Source: Acidobacteriota bacterium (GTDB taxonomy: Bacteria > Acidobacteriota > Blastocatellia > Pyrinomonadales > Pyrinomonadaceae). From it: a stretch of DNA of 6,402 nucleotides. Positions 1-5,431 of the stretch are shown here, piece by piece. The first letter of the stretch is position 1. Every line of letters starts with the position of its first letter. The DNA lies in assembly GCA_003222935.1 (NCBI GenBank), contig QHXL01000264.1:1-6402 (forward strand). The letters are read 5' to 3'. A program made the position numbers and the translations under genes. The notes beneath the pieces were generated by a model. That model saw nothing but the letters and a program-made list of their open reading frames with translations. It was not told the DNA's origin and searched no databases.

Positions 1-109
1 GGATTGTTTGGTCGGCGCGGATTCTTACATTGGCCCACCGAATTGTCTAGAGTTTGTTTCGTCGACTGAACTCTGCGTCGCTTTCTTGTATGCTAGCAAT
101 CAGGCAAAT

Positions 110-535
110 ATGAGACGAATAATTTTGATTGGGATAAGTTCCCTCCTGCTTACAGCTTGCTCCAACAACGACAACTCCCACACTACCGCGACGACTTATG
201 TCGCGGCGCCGCCACACCAGGTTCTTACAGTCGTTCACAAACCAGGAGTCATTCCAAAAACTTCTCCACCGGTTGATCCGTCCGCCGATCAGAAACAACC
301 ACTTCTTGTTTTCCATCTCGATGACGGAAAGACTTTTCGAGTAGGTGAAGAGGTGCCAGTCGAGTTTTCTGTAATGAATGCAAAACTAAGAGGCGAAGGT
401 GGGGAGTTTCGAGTGCGCTACATCACGGACGACGACGAGATGCAGTGGTTGGACACAGCAGCGTCGTTCAGCATTGCGGGTTGGACACCAGGCAAGCACA
501 AGATCCGGATCGAACTGATTGGCCCGGACGGATAG
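110..535 (+). CDS. Small lipoprotein, C-terminus cut by in-frame TAG
   Basis: A 141-residue predicted lipoprotein of unknown function. The ATG at 110 is chosen because it opens a classic lipoprotein signal: MRR, a hydrophobic stretch (residues 4-14) and lipobox L-T-A-C with C17 as the lipidated cysteine. The open frame extends up to a TTG at 8, but that would bury the signal inside the protein. After C17 comes a low-complexity linker rich in N, T, P and H (about 18-60), then a compact beta-rich domain (about 64-141) containing GEEVPVEFSV, a DDDE acidic turn and WTPGKHKIRIELIGPDG. It probably sits anchored to a membrane facing the periplasm or outside. No strong Shine-Dalgarno is visible; a weak AGG lies 7 bases before the ATG. 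The frame stays coding-like after the TAG for 18 more codons, so the gene may be newly disrupted, read through or mis-sequenced. It is convergent with the next gene. Confidence 0.75.
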   Translation: MRRIILIGISSLLLTACSNNDNSHTTATTYVAAPPHQVLTVVHKPGVIPKTSPPVDPSADQKQPLLVFHLDDGKTFRVGEEVPVEFSVMNAKLRGEGGEFRVRYITDDDEMQWLDTAASFSIAGWTPGKHKIRIELIGPDG

Positions 536-592
536 CCCTACAAGAACGGTAACGCTAACATCGCCACTCGAGAGTTCACCTTTACGAACTAG
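533..592 (+). other. In-frame TAG and continued reading frame of the lipoprotein
   Basis: After the TAG at 533-535 the same frame reads PYKNGNANIATREFTFTN and stops at a second TAG (590-592), 13 bases before the convergent gene's stop. The tail completes a beta-strand pattern (…IELIGPDG-x-PYKNG…TREFTF) expected at the end of such an extracytoplasmic domain. A single C-to-T change from CAG (Gln) would explain the stop. This is inference from sequence character; no homolog was aligned. Confidence 0.55.
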
Positions 593-605
593 GTCGTCAA
601 AACCC

Positions 606-1715
606 TCAACTCAAATCAATATCGGCGACAACTGCCGCGTGATCTGAAGCGGCATGTATCACCTTGGTCATCTCATCGAAGTGCGGGAAGAGCGTCCCAT
701 TAACGCCACCCCAGATCCCTTTTCGAAAGACTTGACCGCCGGTCACCCGGGCGAAGAGTTCCGGCGACAGCAATACGTAATCGATCTTGTTTGCAGCGGT
801 GCTATTGCCGAAGGTTCCCGGGCGTCCGCCGTTGTCAAACTGCGGGTGCGTGAAGATGTCCTTCAAGTTTGTGTCGGCCAGTAAAGGCTGCAGCGGGTCG
901 CTGGCCGGCGTATCGTTGAAATCGCCTAAGACGGCAATCAGATCGAATCCCTCGGCCCTTCTTTGCTCATAGATCTCCTTGACTCGCTGGGCCTGGGCCC
1001 TCCTACGCGCGTTGGATTGCGCCGCCGATCCGAAACCTTTGCTCTTGAAGTGATTCACCAGCAACAGTAATCGTTTAGTCGCACTCACCCGGATCAAGTA
1101 CTCCGGACAGTCGCGACTAAAAATTGTATTACCGTCTATTGCATCGTCGACATGGCTGACTATCGACTGCACTTCAAACCCCTGCTTCGTAAAAAGTCCG
1201 ACATCGATCCCGCGATCGTCGTTGCCGTCGATTAGCATGATTCCTCCGTAGGAGATGCCGCCCGTCTTCAGCAGTTGATCATGGAAGTGGCAGAGTGCGA
1301 TGCGATCCTCGGCCTCGATTACGGCTAAAACGTCTGCGTTGATTTCCTGAATAACCTTGGCGGTCATCCTGGTGGCAATGTCGTTAACCGCCTCCTTCTT
1401 TAGTTCAAGCCAACCGATCCACTCTGCCCTGCCATTGGCAATAATTTCCGGTGGTCCATTTTGCGGGCGCTTCACTAACTTGCCGCGGTTTTGCCTGAGA
1501 ATGACAAACGTGGATTCATCGCTCTTGAGGAGGTCGAGCGCTTTTAACGAATTGATAATCTTTGTTTTTGTAGCTGCTGTGTAAGTGGGGCTTTGTAGCA
1601 GCTTGTTTAGCTTGCTGAACTCATCGAGGACGACTTTTCCTTCGGCCCAGGTTTCCTGGTTCATGGCACGTGCGCGTGAGAATAGATTCTCAACATTGAA
1701 GCTAGCAAGACGCAT
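606..1715 (-). CDS. Endonuclease/exonuclease/phosphatase family protein
   Basis: A 369-residue protein of the DNase I-like (EEP) fold, metal-dependent enzymes that cleave phosphodiester or phosphomonoester bonds. The motifs occur in order: SFNVENLF (5-12, N7), VIEAED (132-137, the metal-binding Glu), DDRGIDVGLF (166-175), NHFKSKG (221-227, with the NH pair), GDFNDTP (264-270, the catalytic D and N), KIDYVLLSP (310-318) and SDHAAVV (357-363, the terminal D-H). The full catalytic set is present, so it is probably active. There is no signal peptide, so it appears cytoplasmic. A segment of about 120 residues between N7 and the Glu motif is longer than in minimal EEP domains and contains RGKLVKRP and WIGWLEL; it may help select the substrate. 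The ATG at 1715 is supported by AAGGAGA five bases upstream. It stands alone, divergent from the glycosylase gene. Nuclease is the likelier role, but phosphatase cannot be excluded. Confidence 0.88.
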   Translation of the reverse strand: MRLASFNVENLFSRARAMNQETWAEGKVVLDEFSKLNKLLQSPTYTAATKTKIINSLKALDLLKSDESTFVILRQNRGKLVKRPQNGPPEIIANGRAEWIGWLELKKEAVNDIATRMTAKVIQEINADVLAVIEAEDRIALCHFHDQLLKTGGISYGGIMLIDGNDDRGIDVGLFTKQGFEVQSIVSHVDDAIDGNTIFSRDCPEYLIRVSATKRLLLLVNHFKSKGFGSAAQSNARRRAQAQRVKEIYEQRRAEGFDLIAVLGDFNDTPASDPLQPLLADTNLKDIFTHPQFDNGGRPGTFGNSTAANKIDYVLLSPELFARVTGGQVFRKGIWGGVNGTLFPHFDEMTKVIHAASDHAAVVADIDLS

Positions 1716-1898
1716 AATTCTCTCCTTCGAAACAATCCGAGATTATGGTTGTGACTGTCGGCGCGCGTCTGGGAGGTATCCGCGCCCGGGGCTTTAATGA
1801 GAAGCGCGCGGACTCTATTACCAGCCGGACCACTTGTCAATCTTTGCGTTGACTTGTTCACATTTCGCCCCTCGACTCCTGTTGTGCTTAACTGAAGT
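1716..1898. promoter_or_regulatory. Divergent intergenic region with weak promoter candidates
   Basis: This 183-base gap separates two divergent genes and must hold both promoters. On the plus strand TTGACT (1849-1854) resembles a -35 box, but the hexamer 17 bases on (1872-1877, TCGACT) matches the -10 consensus poorly. On the minus strand CATAAT (1742-1747) is a good -10 match without a recognisable -35. The glycosylase ATG at 1899 has no obvious Shine-Dalgarno. The open frames crossing this gap do not look like genes. Confidence 0.3.
1721..1727 (-). promoter_or_regulatory. Shine-Dalgarno of the EEP gene
   Basis: The minus strand reads AAGGAGA followed by GAATT and the ATG at 1715. It is the clearest ribosome binding site attached to a complete gene in this window and fixes the start of that gene. 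Confidence 0.65.
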
Positions 1899-2495
1899 AT
1901 GTCTCTGTCGGCGTTTCAGCAGCTTGTTCATGAAGCCGCAAACTGCACACGTTGCCCCTCGATGTGCGGGCGAAGCGCTGTACTCAGTGAGTTGAACGGT
2001 TCGATCGACTCGCGAGTTATGTTCGTCGGGGAGGCGCCGGGTAGAAAGGGTGCAGACCGAACGCGTGTGCCGTTTTCAGGCGATCAGTCGGGGGCAAATT
2101 TTGATCGCTTTCTTAAGTCGATTGAACTTGGTCGTGAGGAAATCTTCATCACCAGTGCTGCGATCTGTAACCCGCGCGCTGAATCGGGCGCCAATCGCAA
2201 ACCAACCAGGCAGGAACTCGTGAACTGTTCTGACTTTTTCCGACGCACGTTTGCTATCGTGAATCCACGGGTAGTTGTAACGCTTGGGTCAGTTGCGCTT
2301 GAGGCACTGAAAAGCGTTCACTATCATGAATTGAAATTGAAAGACGACGCTGCCCGGGTTCACCAATGGAACGGGCGATTGCTTGTTCCGATTTATCATC
2401 CGAGCCCACAGGTGCTAGCTTCGCATCGACGTGAGGCCCAACAGTTGAGTGATTACCAGGTTGTGGCTCAAGCCTTGATGTCCGATAAACTTTAG
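1899..2495 (+). CDS. Uracil-DNA glycosylase family protein, Fe-S type (family 4/5-like)
   Basis: A 198-residue uracil-DNA glycosylase superfamily protein, predicted to remove uracil or related damaged bases from DNA as the first step of base excision repair. Seen in the sequence: C16-x2-C19 near the N-terminus, the active-site loop GEAPG (44-48), RVPFSGDQSG (56-65), ICNPRAE (89-95) followed by RKPTRQELVNC (100-110), and the second active-site motif YHPSPQVL (166-173). C16, C19, C90 and C110 match the four cysteines that hold a [4Fe-4S] cluster in families 4 and 5. C23 is an additional cysteine. The KGADRT…PFSGD stretch resembles family 5 (UDGb), while the cysteine spacing and length fit both families. 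The ATG at 1899 places the Cys pair where the family expects it. The last codons (MSDKL, stop) lie inside an inverted-repeat arm. ygfZ follows on the same strand after 75 bases. Confidence 0.88.
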   Translation: MSLSAFQQLVHEAANCTRCPSMCGRSAVLSELNGSIDSRVMFVGEAPGRKGADRTRVPFSGDQSGANFDRFLKSIELGREEIFITSAAICNPRAESGANRKPTRQELVNCSDFFRRTFAIVNPRVVVTLGSVALEALKSVHYHELKLKDDAARVHQWNGRLLVPIYHPSPQVLASHRREAQQLSDYQVVAQALMSDKL

Positions 2496-2563
2496 TTTGT
2501 CGTGACGTGAGCCATTCAATGTCTTAGCCGATATCGCGCGACAAACTGAAGTTTATCGGACAT
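2478..2563. repeat. Long inverted repeat (REPIN-like), 25-base arms
   Basis: The left arm (2478-2502) and right arm (2539-2563) are reverse complements at 24 of 25 positions around a 36-base spacer. The exception, T2493 against G2548, is a G-U wobble in plus-strand RNA, so the transcript could pair fully. Each arm is itself an imperfect palindrome (CGATAAACT-TT-AGTTTGTCG on the left), the layout of paired REP sequences. The left arm encodes the last five codons and stop of the glycosylase. The right arm ends 7 bases before the ygfZ ATG and is followed by TTTTATT, so the element might also attenuate or stabilise the transcript. No transposase is nearby. Confidence 0.85.
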
Positions 2564-2570
2564 TTTATTG

Positions 2571-3581
2571 ATGACCAGCTCCATTCCAATATCGTTAACT
2601 GAATACAATGCCGTTCGACAAAACGGTTGCGGCGTGATCGACTTGTCGTCGCGCGGTCGCATTCGCGTGAGTGGTTCGGAAGCGGTGATGTTTCTCAACG
2701 GGCTCATCACCAACGACATGAAAACTCTCGAAGAGGGGCGTTGGATGCCGGCGGTGTTCCCGAACGTCCAGGGCCGGTTGATAGCAGCCGTGCGCGTAAT
2801 TCGTCTGACTGGCAACTCGGGTTTCCTTCTGGACACGGAAGCGCGCACGCACCAGGCGCTGCTAAAAACGATCGAGCGCTTCACAATGGCCGGCGACTTC
2901 AAAGTGGCAGATGTCACTGGCGAAACATTCATGTTGGCGATTCAGGGTCGAAAAGCAAAAGAGGTAGTCGAGCGGTTGATCGGCATGTCTGTCGCCGACA
3001 TTCCGCGTGATGGAGTCGTTGAAACTAAGAGGAACAACGGTAGTATCACTATTATCCACGCCAGTCATACAGCTGAAGACGGGTTTGATCTAATCGTTCC
3101 TCGGGATGCGAGGAGTGAGATCATGGAGGCGCTTAAGGCCGCTGATGTCACGCCGATCAGTGAAGAGACGTTCGACGTATTGCGAATTGAGGCAGGCGTC
3201 GGACGGTTTGGCCAGGACATGGACGAAACCAATGTGGTCATCGAGGCAAATCTCGACGACGCGATCAGTGTCACCAAGGGTTGCTACATTGGTCAGGAGA
3301 TCATTATTCGCATCAAACATCGCGGGCACGTGGCGAAGAAGCTAACTGGCTTGCGTTTTGAAAACGGCGAGGTGGCCACTCCAGGTGCGCTCATTAAATC
3401 AAACGATGGTAAAGAGATTGGACGAATAACTTCCGTAACGTTTTCGCCGGCGCTGGAAAAGGCCATCGCGCTTGGCTACGTCAGATATGAACATCTGACT
3501 CCCGGATCGGAAGTAGTAGTTGGCGAGAATGATATGAAAGCTGTCGTCACCGAACTTCCCTTTATCAAACCAAGTTCGTAA
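2571..3581 (+). CDS. ygfZ: YgfZ/GcvT-like folate-binding protein
   Basis: A 336-residue protein of the YgfZ family (COG0354), related to the aminomethyltransferase GcvT. In E. coli, YgfZ uses tetrahydrofolate to help build or repair certain Fe-S enzymes in the cytoplasm. The diagnostic K-G-C-Y-x-G-Q-E motif is intact (236-243, C238). Other family features are FLNGLITND (41-49), the RIEAGVGRFGQDMDETN stretch (205-221) and EANLDDAIS just before the motif. The C-terminal part (about 255-330) fits the small barrel domain. The length is close to the E. coli protein (about 326). The ATG at 2571 is preferred to the adjoining TTG at 2568. There is no Shine-Dalgarno: the upstream bases belong to the inverted repeat and an AT-rich stretch, so initiation may be leaderless or depend on upstream translation. 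It follows the glycosylase gene on the same strand. Confidence 0.92.
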   Translation: MTSSIPISLTEYNAVRQNGCGVIDLSSRGRIRVSGSEAVMFLNGLITNDMKTLEEGRWMPAVFPNVQGRLIAAVRVIRLTGNSGFLLDTEARTHQALLKTIERFTMAGDFKVADVTGETFMLAIQGRKAKEVVERLIGMSVADIPRDGVVETKRNNGSITIIHASHTAEDGFDLIVPRDARSEIMEALKAADVTPISEETFDVLRIEAGVGRFGQDMDETNVVIEANLDDAISVTKGCYIGQEIIIRIKHRGHVAKKLTGLRFENGEVATPGALIKSNDGKEIGRITSVTFSPALEKAIALGYVRYEHLTPGSEVVVGENDMKAVVTELPFIKPSS

Positions 3582-3595
3582 AGCAGAGCGCCTCC

Positions 3596-3710
3596 TTGGA
3601 GTGCGGTGCCTCGTCACCGCTTTGTAAAAGTTAAACTGTCGCTGAACTTTCTTAAGAGTAAACTTGCGCCTTTGAAATCATAAAAGCGGTGACAAGGCAC
3701 CGCACTCCAA
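3596..3710. repeat. REP doublet (REPIN-like), 28-base arms
   Basis: The left arm (3596-3623) and right arm (3683-3710) are reverse complements at 27 of 28 positions; the exception is C3612 against A3694. They flank a 59-base spacer. Each arm forms its own hairpin, with stem GCGGTG and CACCGC around a 6-base loop, and ends in CACTCC or GGAGTG. This matches repetitive extragenic palindromes arranged head to head. It fills nearly the whole gap between ygfZ and the next small gene. The right arm ends two bases before that gene's ATG. No REP-associated transposase (RAYT) is in the window. Confidence 0.88.
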
Positions 3711-3712
3711 AG

Positions 3713-3973
3713 ATGTCAGAAGAAGCTAAAAAAGATGTTGATTACGAACAAGCCCAGCTGGCGTATTCGATTATTGAGTCGCTGATCGATCATACAAAGG
3801 TCGTTAATGATCTTATCGCGATGATGGCCCAGGTGCTGGATGAAGATACGACGAAGGCATTAACTCAAACTCCGACCTGGACTGCCTACCTCGACAGCAA
3901 ACGCAGTATGGAAAAGACTCGTGAAGACGTGTCGAAATTTGCTGAGATTCTGAAACAACTCAAACCAGAATAA
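3713..3973 (+). CDS. Small charged helical protein of unknown function
   Basis: I do not recognise this 86-residue protein. It is soluble, has no cysteine, signal peptide or membrane segment, and looks all-helical. An acidic N-terminus (MSEEAKKDVDYEQ) is followed by amphipathic stretches around 14-48 (AYSIIESLIDHTKVVNDLI, AMMAQVLDEDT), a short break at TQTPTW (51-56), then a charged helix rich in K and E (62-84). This could be a coiled-coil or dimerising scaffold. The ATG at 3713 is chosen; the frame also opens at a GTG (3689), but that codon and the seven after it are repeat sequence (they spell MTRHRTPK, and the opposite arm gives the same MTRHRTP on the other strand). There is no Shine-Dalgarno before 3713. 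It is probably a real gene, given even codon use and composition over its whole length, but homology is untested. Confidence 0.62.
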   Translation: MSEEAKKDVDYEQAQLAYSIIESLIDHTKVVNDLIAMMAQVLDEDTTKALTQTPTWTAYLDSKRSMEKTREDVSKFAEILKQLKPE

Positions 3974-4046
3974 AACCGAATTTGGCGCCATAGCGATCGC
4001 CGCTCCGACGCAGTGATCGGGGTTCAAGTAGCTTCCAAAAATAGTA

Positions 4047-4141
4047 CAAGTTGGGAAGGGCGGTTTACCCCCGCTAGCCTCTCTAAAAGAACCCGGATGT
4101 GGCTCCTGGTTAGGCCAGCGGGTAAACCGCCCTTCAACTTG
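4047..4141. repeat. Inverted repeat element (third family) with unequal arms
   Basis: The left arm (4047-4080) and right arm (4112-4141) pair over 30 aligned bases with one mismatch (A/G). The left arm additionally carries two 2-base insertions, a GG and a CC. The shared core AAGGGCGGTTTACCC contains a GCGG/CCGC mini-stem completed by the following GC, so each arm can again fold alone. The spacer is 31 bases. It lies in the 235-base gap between the small plus-strand gene and the minus-strand methyltransferase, where two genes converge. It has no T-tract and is not a standard terminator. Nothing else was recognised in this gap. Confidence 0.8.
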
Positions 4142-4208
4142 CGCTGAATTCAATTCCTTTTCCGCTGGATCTGATTTTTTGCAAGAACCTCTGCAGCATA
4201 TCGGACCT

Positions 4209-4802
4209 TCAGACTCGGCATGTGATTAAGTTAATGATCCCCAGTCGACTGCGTTCCACTTTCACCACTTCGAGCCCGACATCGCTTGCAGTCTTTGCTG
4301 TTTGCCGATTGATGTGATCGTCAAATAGTTTCGACGTAAACAGATTCAGGAAATCGAACAGCACTCCCAACACACCGCTTGGTCGAACATGCTCAAGCAG
4401 CACAACAGTCCCACCTGAACGCACCACGCGACGCAATTCAGCCAGAGCTTTTACAGGCGAAGCGACCGAACAAAAGACGAGCGTCGCAAACGCCGCGTCA
4501 AAAGAAGCATTTTGAAATGGCAGGTCCTCAGCACAGTTCTGAAGCAGAGCAACTCCTCCGGGCCGTTGTTTCTCGCCGGCAATCTTGAGCATTTCTCCGC
4601 TGACTTCACTGGCGACTCCGGTTGCTTCCGCGGGATAGTGCACGAAGTTCAACCCGGTTCCAGCTCCCACTTCGAGCGTTCGCGCGCCAGCGGGAATTTC
4701 CCGCAACGCAGCCATGCGAAGACCGGGGATAACCCAACGCTCGAACGGACGCATTATTCCTTCGTAGTACTGCGCCACGTCGTCGTATCGGGCCCTTGTC
4801 AT
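4209..4802 (-). CDS. Class I SAM-dependent methyltransferase
   Basis: A 197-residue class I (Rossmann-fold) methyltransferase, substrate unknown. The SAM-binding motif I LEVGAGTGLN is at 43-52; E66 in ASEVSGEML (64-72) probably contacts the ribose; NCAEDLPF (89-96) fits the adenine-contacting region; FDAAFATLVFCSV (101-113) is motif IV; and LRRVVRSGGTVVLLEHV (123-139) is the post-motif strand typical of UbiE/PmtA-like enzymes. A hydrophobic stretch (142-160, ending LNLFTSKLFDDHINR) resembles that in small methyltransferases acting on lipids or other hydrophobic substrates. It begins 24 bases after yjbQ on the same strand and is probably co-transcribed with it. The ATG at 4802 gives a normal N-terminus (YDDVAQYYEGIM), but no clear Shine-Dalgarno precedes it. 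A quinone or phospholipid methyltransferase role is possible but not shown. Confidence 0.85.
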   Translation of the reverse strand: MTRARYDDVAQYYEGIMRPFERWVIPGLRMAALREIPAGARTLEVGAGTGLNFVHYPAEATGVASEVSGEMLKIAGEKQRPGGVALLQNCAEDLPFQNASFDAAFATLVFCSVASPVKALAELRRVVRSGGTVVLLEHVRPSGVLGVLFDFLNLFTSKLFDDHINRQTAKTASDVGLEVVKVERSRLGIINLITCRV

Positions 4803-4826
4803 ATCGTCAGGTTTGAATGGTCTCGT

Positions 4827-5219
4827 TTACCGAATCATCATGATTACTTTGCGTTCGCGTCCGCCGTCAAACTCACAAAGAAAGATGCCTTGCCAACGAC
4901 CAAGCAGGAGTTTCCCGTCTTCAAAAGGAACAGTGACCGATGGTCCAGTGAGACTCGCTTTGATGTGTGCGTCTGAGTTTTCTTCGCCATGACGAAAACC
5001 CATGCCATGTTGCGGGATCAAGGTACGCAACGCATGCAGCATGTCGCGCGGAACGTCCGGGTCGGCGTTCTCGTTGATTGTCAGACCCGCTGTTGTGTGT
5101 TGGACGTAGAGAACCACGACGCCTTCTTTAGCTTTCGATTCACGTAGTTTCTCCGCAACCTGGTCGGTGAATTCAACCAGTTCTTCGCGCTGATGAGATC
5201 TGACTTTGATAGTAATCAT
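4827..5219 (-). CDS. yjbQ: YjbQ family (UPF0047) protein
   Basis: A 130-residue single-domain protein of the YjbQ/UPF0047 family, small trimeric beta-rich cytoplasmic proteins. E. coli YjbQ has weak thiamine-phosphate synthase activity; the main role is uncertain. The conserved blocks are all present: QHTTAGLTINENADPDV (40-56), H77-x-EENSDAHIKASLTG (79-92) and LLGRWQGIFLCEFDGGRERKV (105-125). The start at 5219 (MITIKV) is chosen because family members begin with this strand. In-frame ATGs at 5240 (MASNTKN first) and 5252 are possible, but 5252 lies inside an inverted-repeat arm and is unlikely. No strong Shine-Dalgarno marks any of the three. The methyltransferase gene follows after 24 bases, so the two probably form an operon. 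Confidence 0.92.
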   Translation of the reverse strand: MITIKVRSHQREELVEFTDQVAEKLRESKAKEGVVVLYVQHTTAGLTINENADPDVPRDMLHALRTLIPQHGMGFRHGEENSDAHIKASLTGPSVTVPFEDGKLLLGRWQGIFLCEFDGGRERKVIMMIR

Positions 5220-5249
5220 GTTCTTAGTATTTGAAGCCATCAACAATAC

Positions 5250-5349
5250 CATCCACAGATTACGCTGATGGCACGGACTCTTTCGTAGAACCTTTTGGAA
5301 CGTGTCTTTTAGTCAAAGAAATCTGTGTAGTCTGCGTAATCTGTGGATG
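5250..5349. repeat. Inverted repeat (fourth family), 16-base perfect arms with decayed flanks
   Basis: CATCCACAGATTACGC (5250-5265) is the exact reverse complement of 5334-5349. Inward of the perfect arms, weaker pairing continues for about 15 bases on each side with scattered mismatches, so the ancestral arms were longer. The spacer between perfect arms is 68 bases. The right flank reads ATCTGTGTAGTCTGCGTAATCTG, an internal near-repeat of CTGTGTA/CTGCGTA. It lies between yjbQ and the bioY terminator, and the left arm reaches the alternative yjbQ start at 5252. Confidence 0.75.
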
Positions 5350-5365
5350 ATCGTTTTTCTTCTTG

Positions 5366-5403
5366 CCAAACAAAAGCGCTCCCGAGTCTAGACTCGAGAG
5401 CGC
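5366..5403 (-). terminator. Intrinsic terminator of bioY
   Basis: Positions 5376-5403 form a near-perfect palindrome with 14-base half-sites and one mismatch (GCGCTCCCGAGTCT against AGACTCGAGAGCGC). On the minus strand it is followed at once by TTTTGTTTGG. It begins 28 bases after the bioY stop codon, the expected place and orientation for a rho-independent terminator. In RNA the central CTAG would form the loop. Confidence 0.78.
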
Positions 5404-5431
5404 ATTGTACTGCCACTTTGTTGCGAAAACT

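Noticed and set aside
2516..2932. Minus-strand open frame of 138 codons starting opposite the YgfZ gene
   Set aside because: It is antisense to ygfZ, whose family motif is unambiguous. Its last part (MSDKLQFVARY) is only the right repeat arm read backwards.
3399..3617. Minus-strand open frame beginning MTRHRTP, matching the start of the extended small gene
   Set aside because: The shared MTRHRTP comes from the two inverted REP arms read outward in the same phase and is not protein homology. The rest is antisense to ygfZ.
3990..4010. GCGATCGC octamer, the HIP1-type palindrome common in cyanobacteria
   Set aside because: A single copy in 6.4 kb can occur by chance and says nothing about origin.
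4021..4145. Possible intrinsic terminator between the converging small gene and the methyltransferase
   Set aside because: The inverted repeat has a 31-base spacer and no T-tract on either strand next to its arms; it fits a repeat element better.
3860..4153. Minus-strand open frame of 97 codons overlapping the small plus-strand gene and the third repeat
   Set aside because: Half of it is antisense to the better-supported 86-residue gene, and its N-terminal part is translated repeat sequence.
4512..4976. Plus-strand open frame of 154 codons spanning the methyltransferase and yjbQ
   Set aside because: It lies antisense to two genes with clear family motifs, and its translation shows no recognisable domain.
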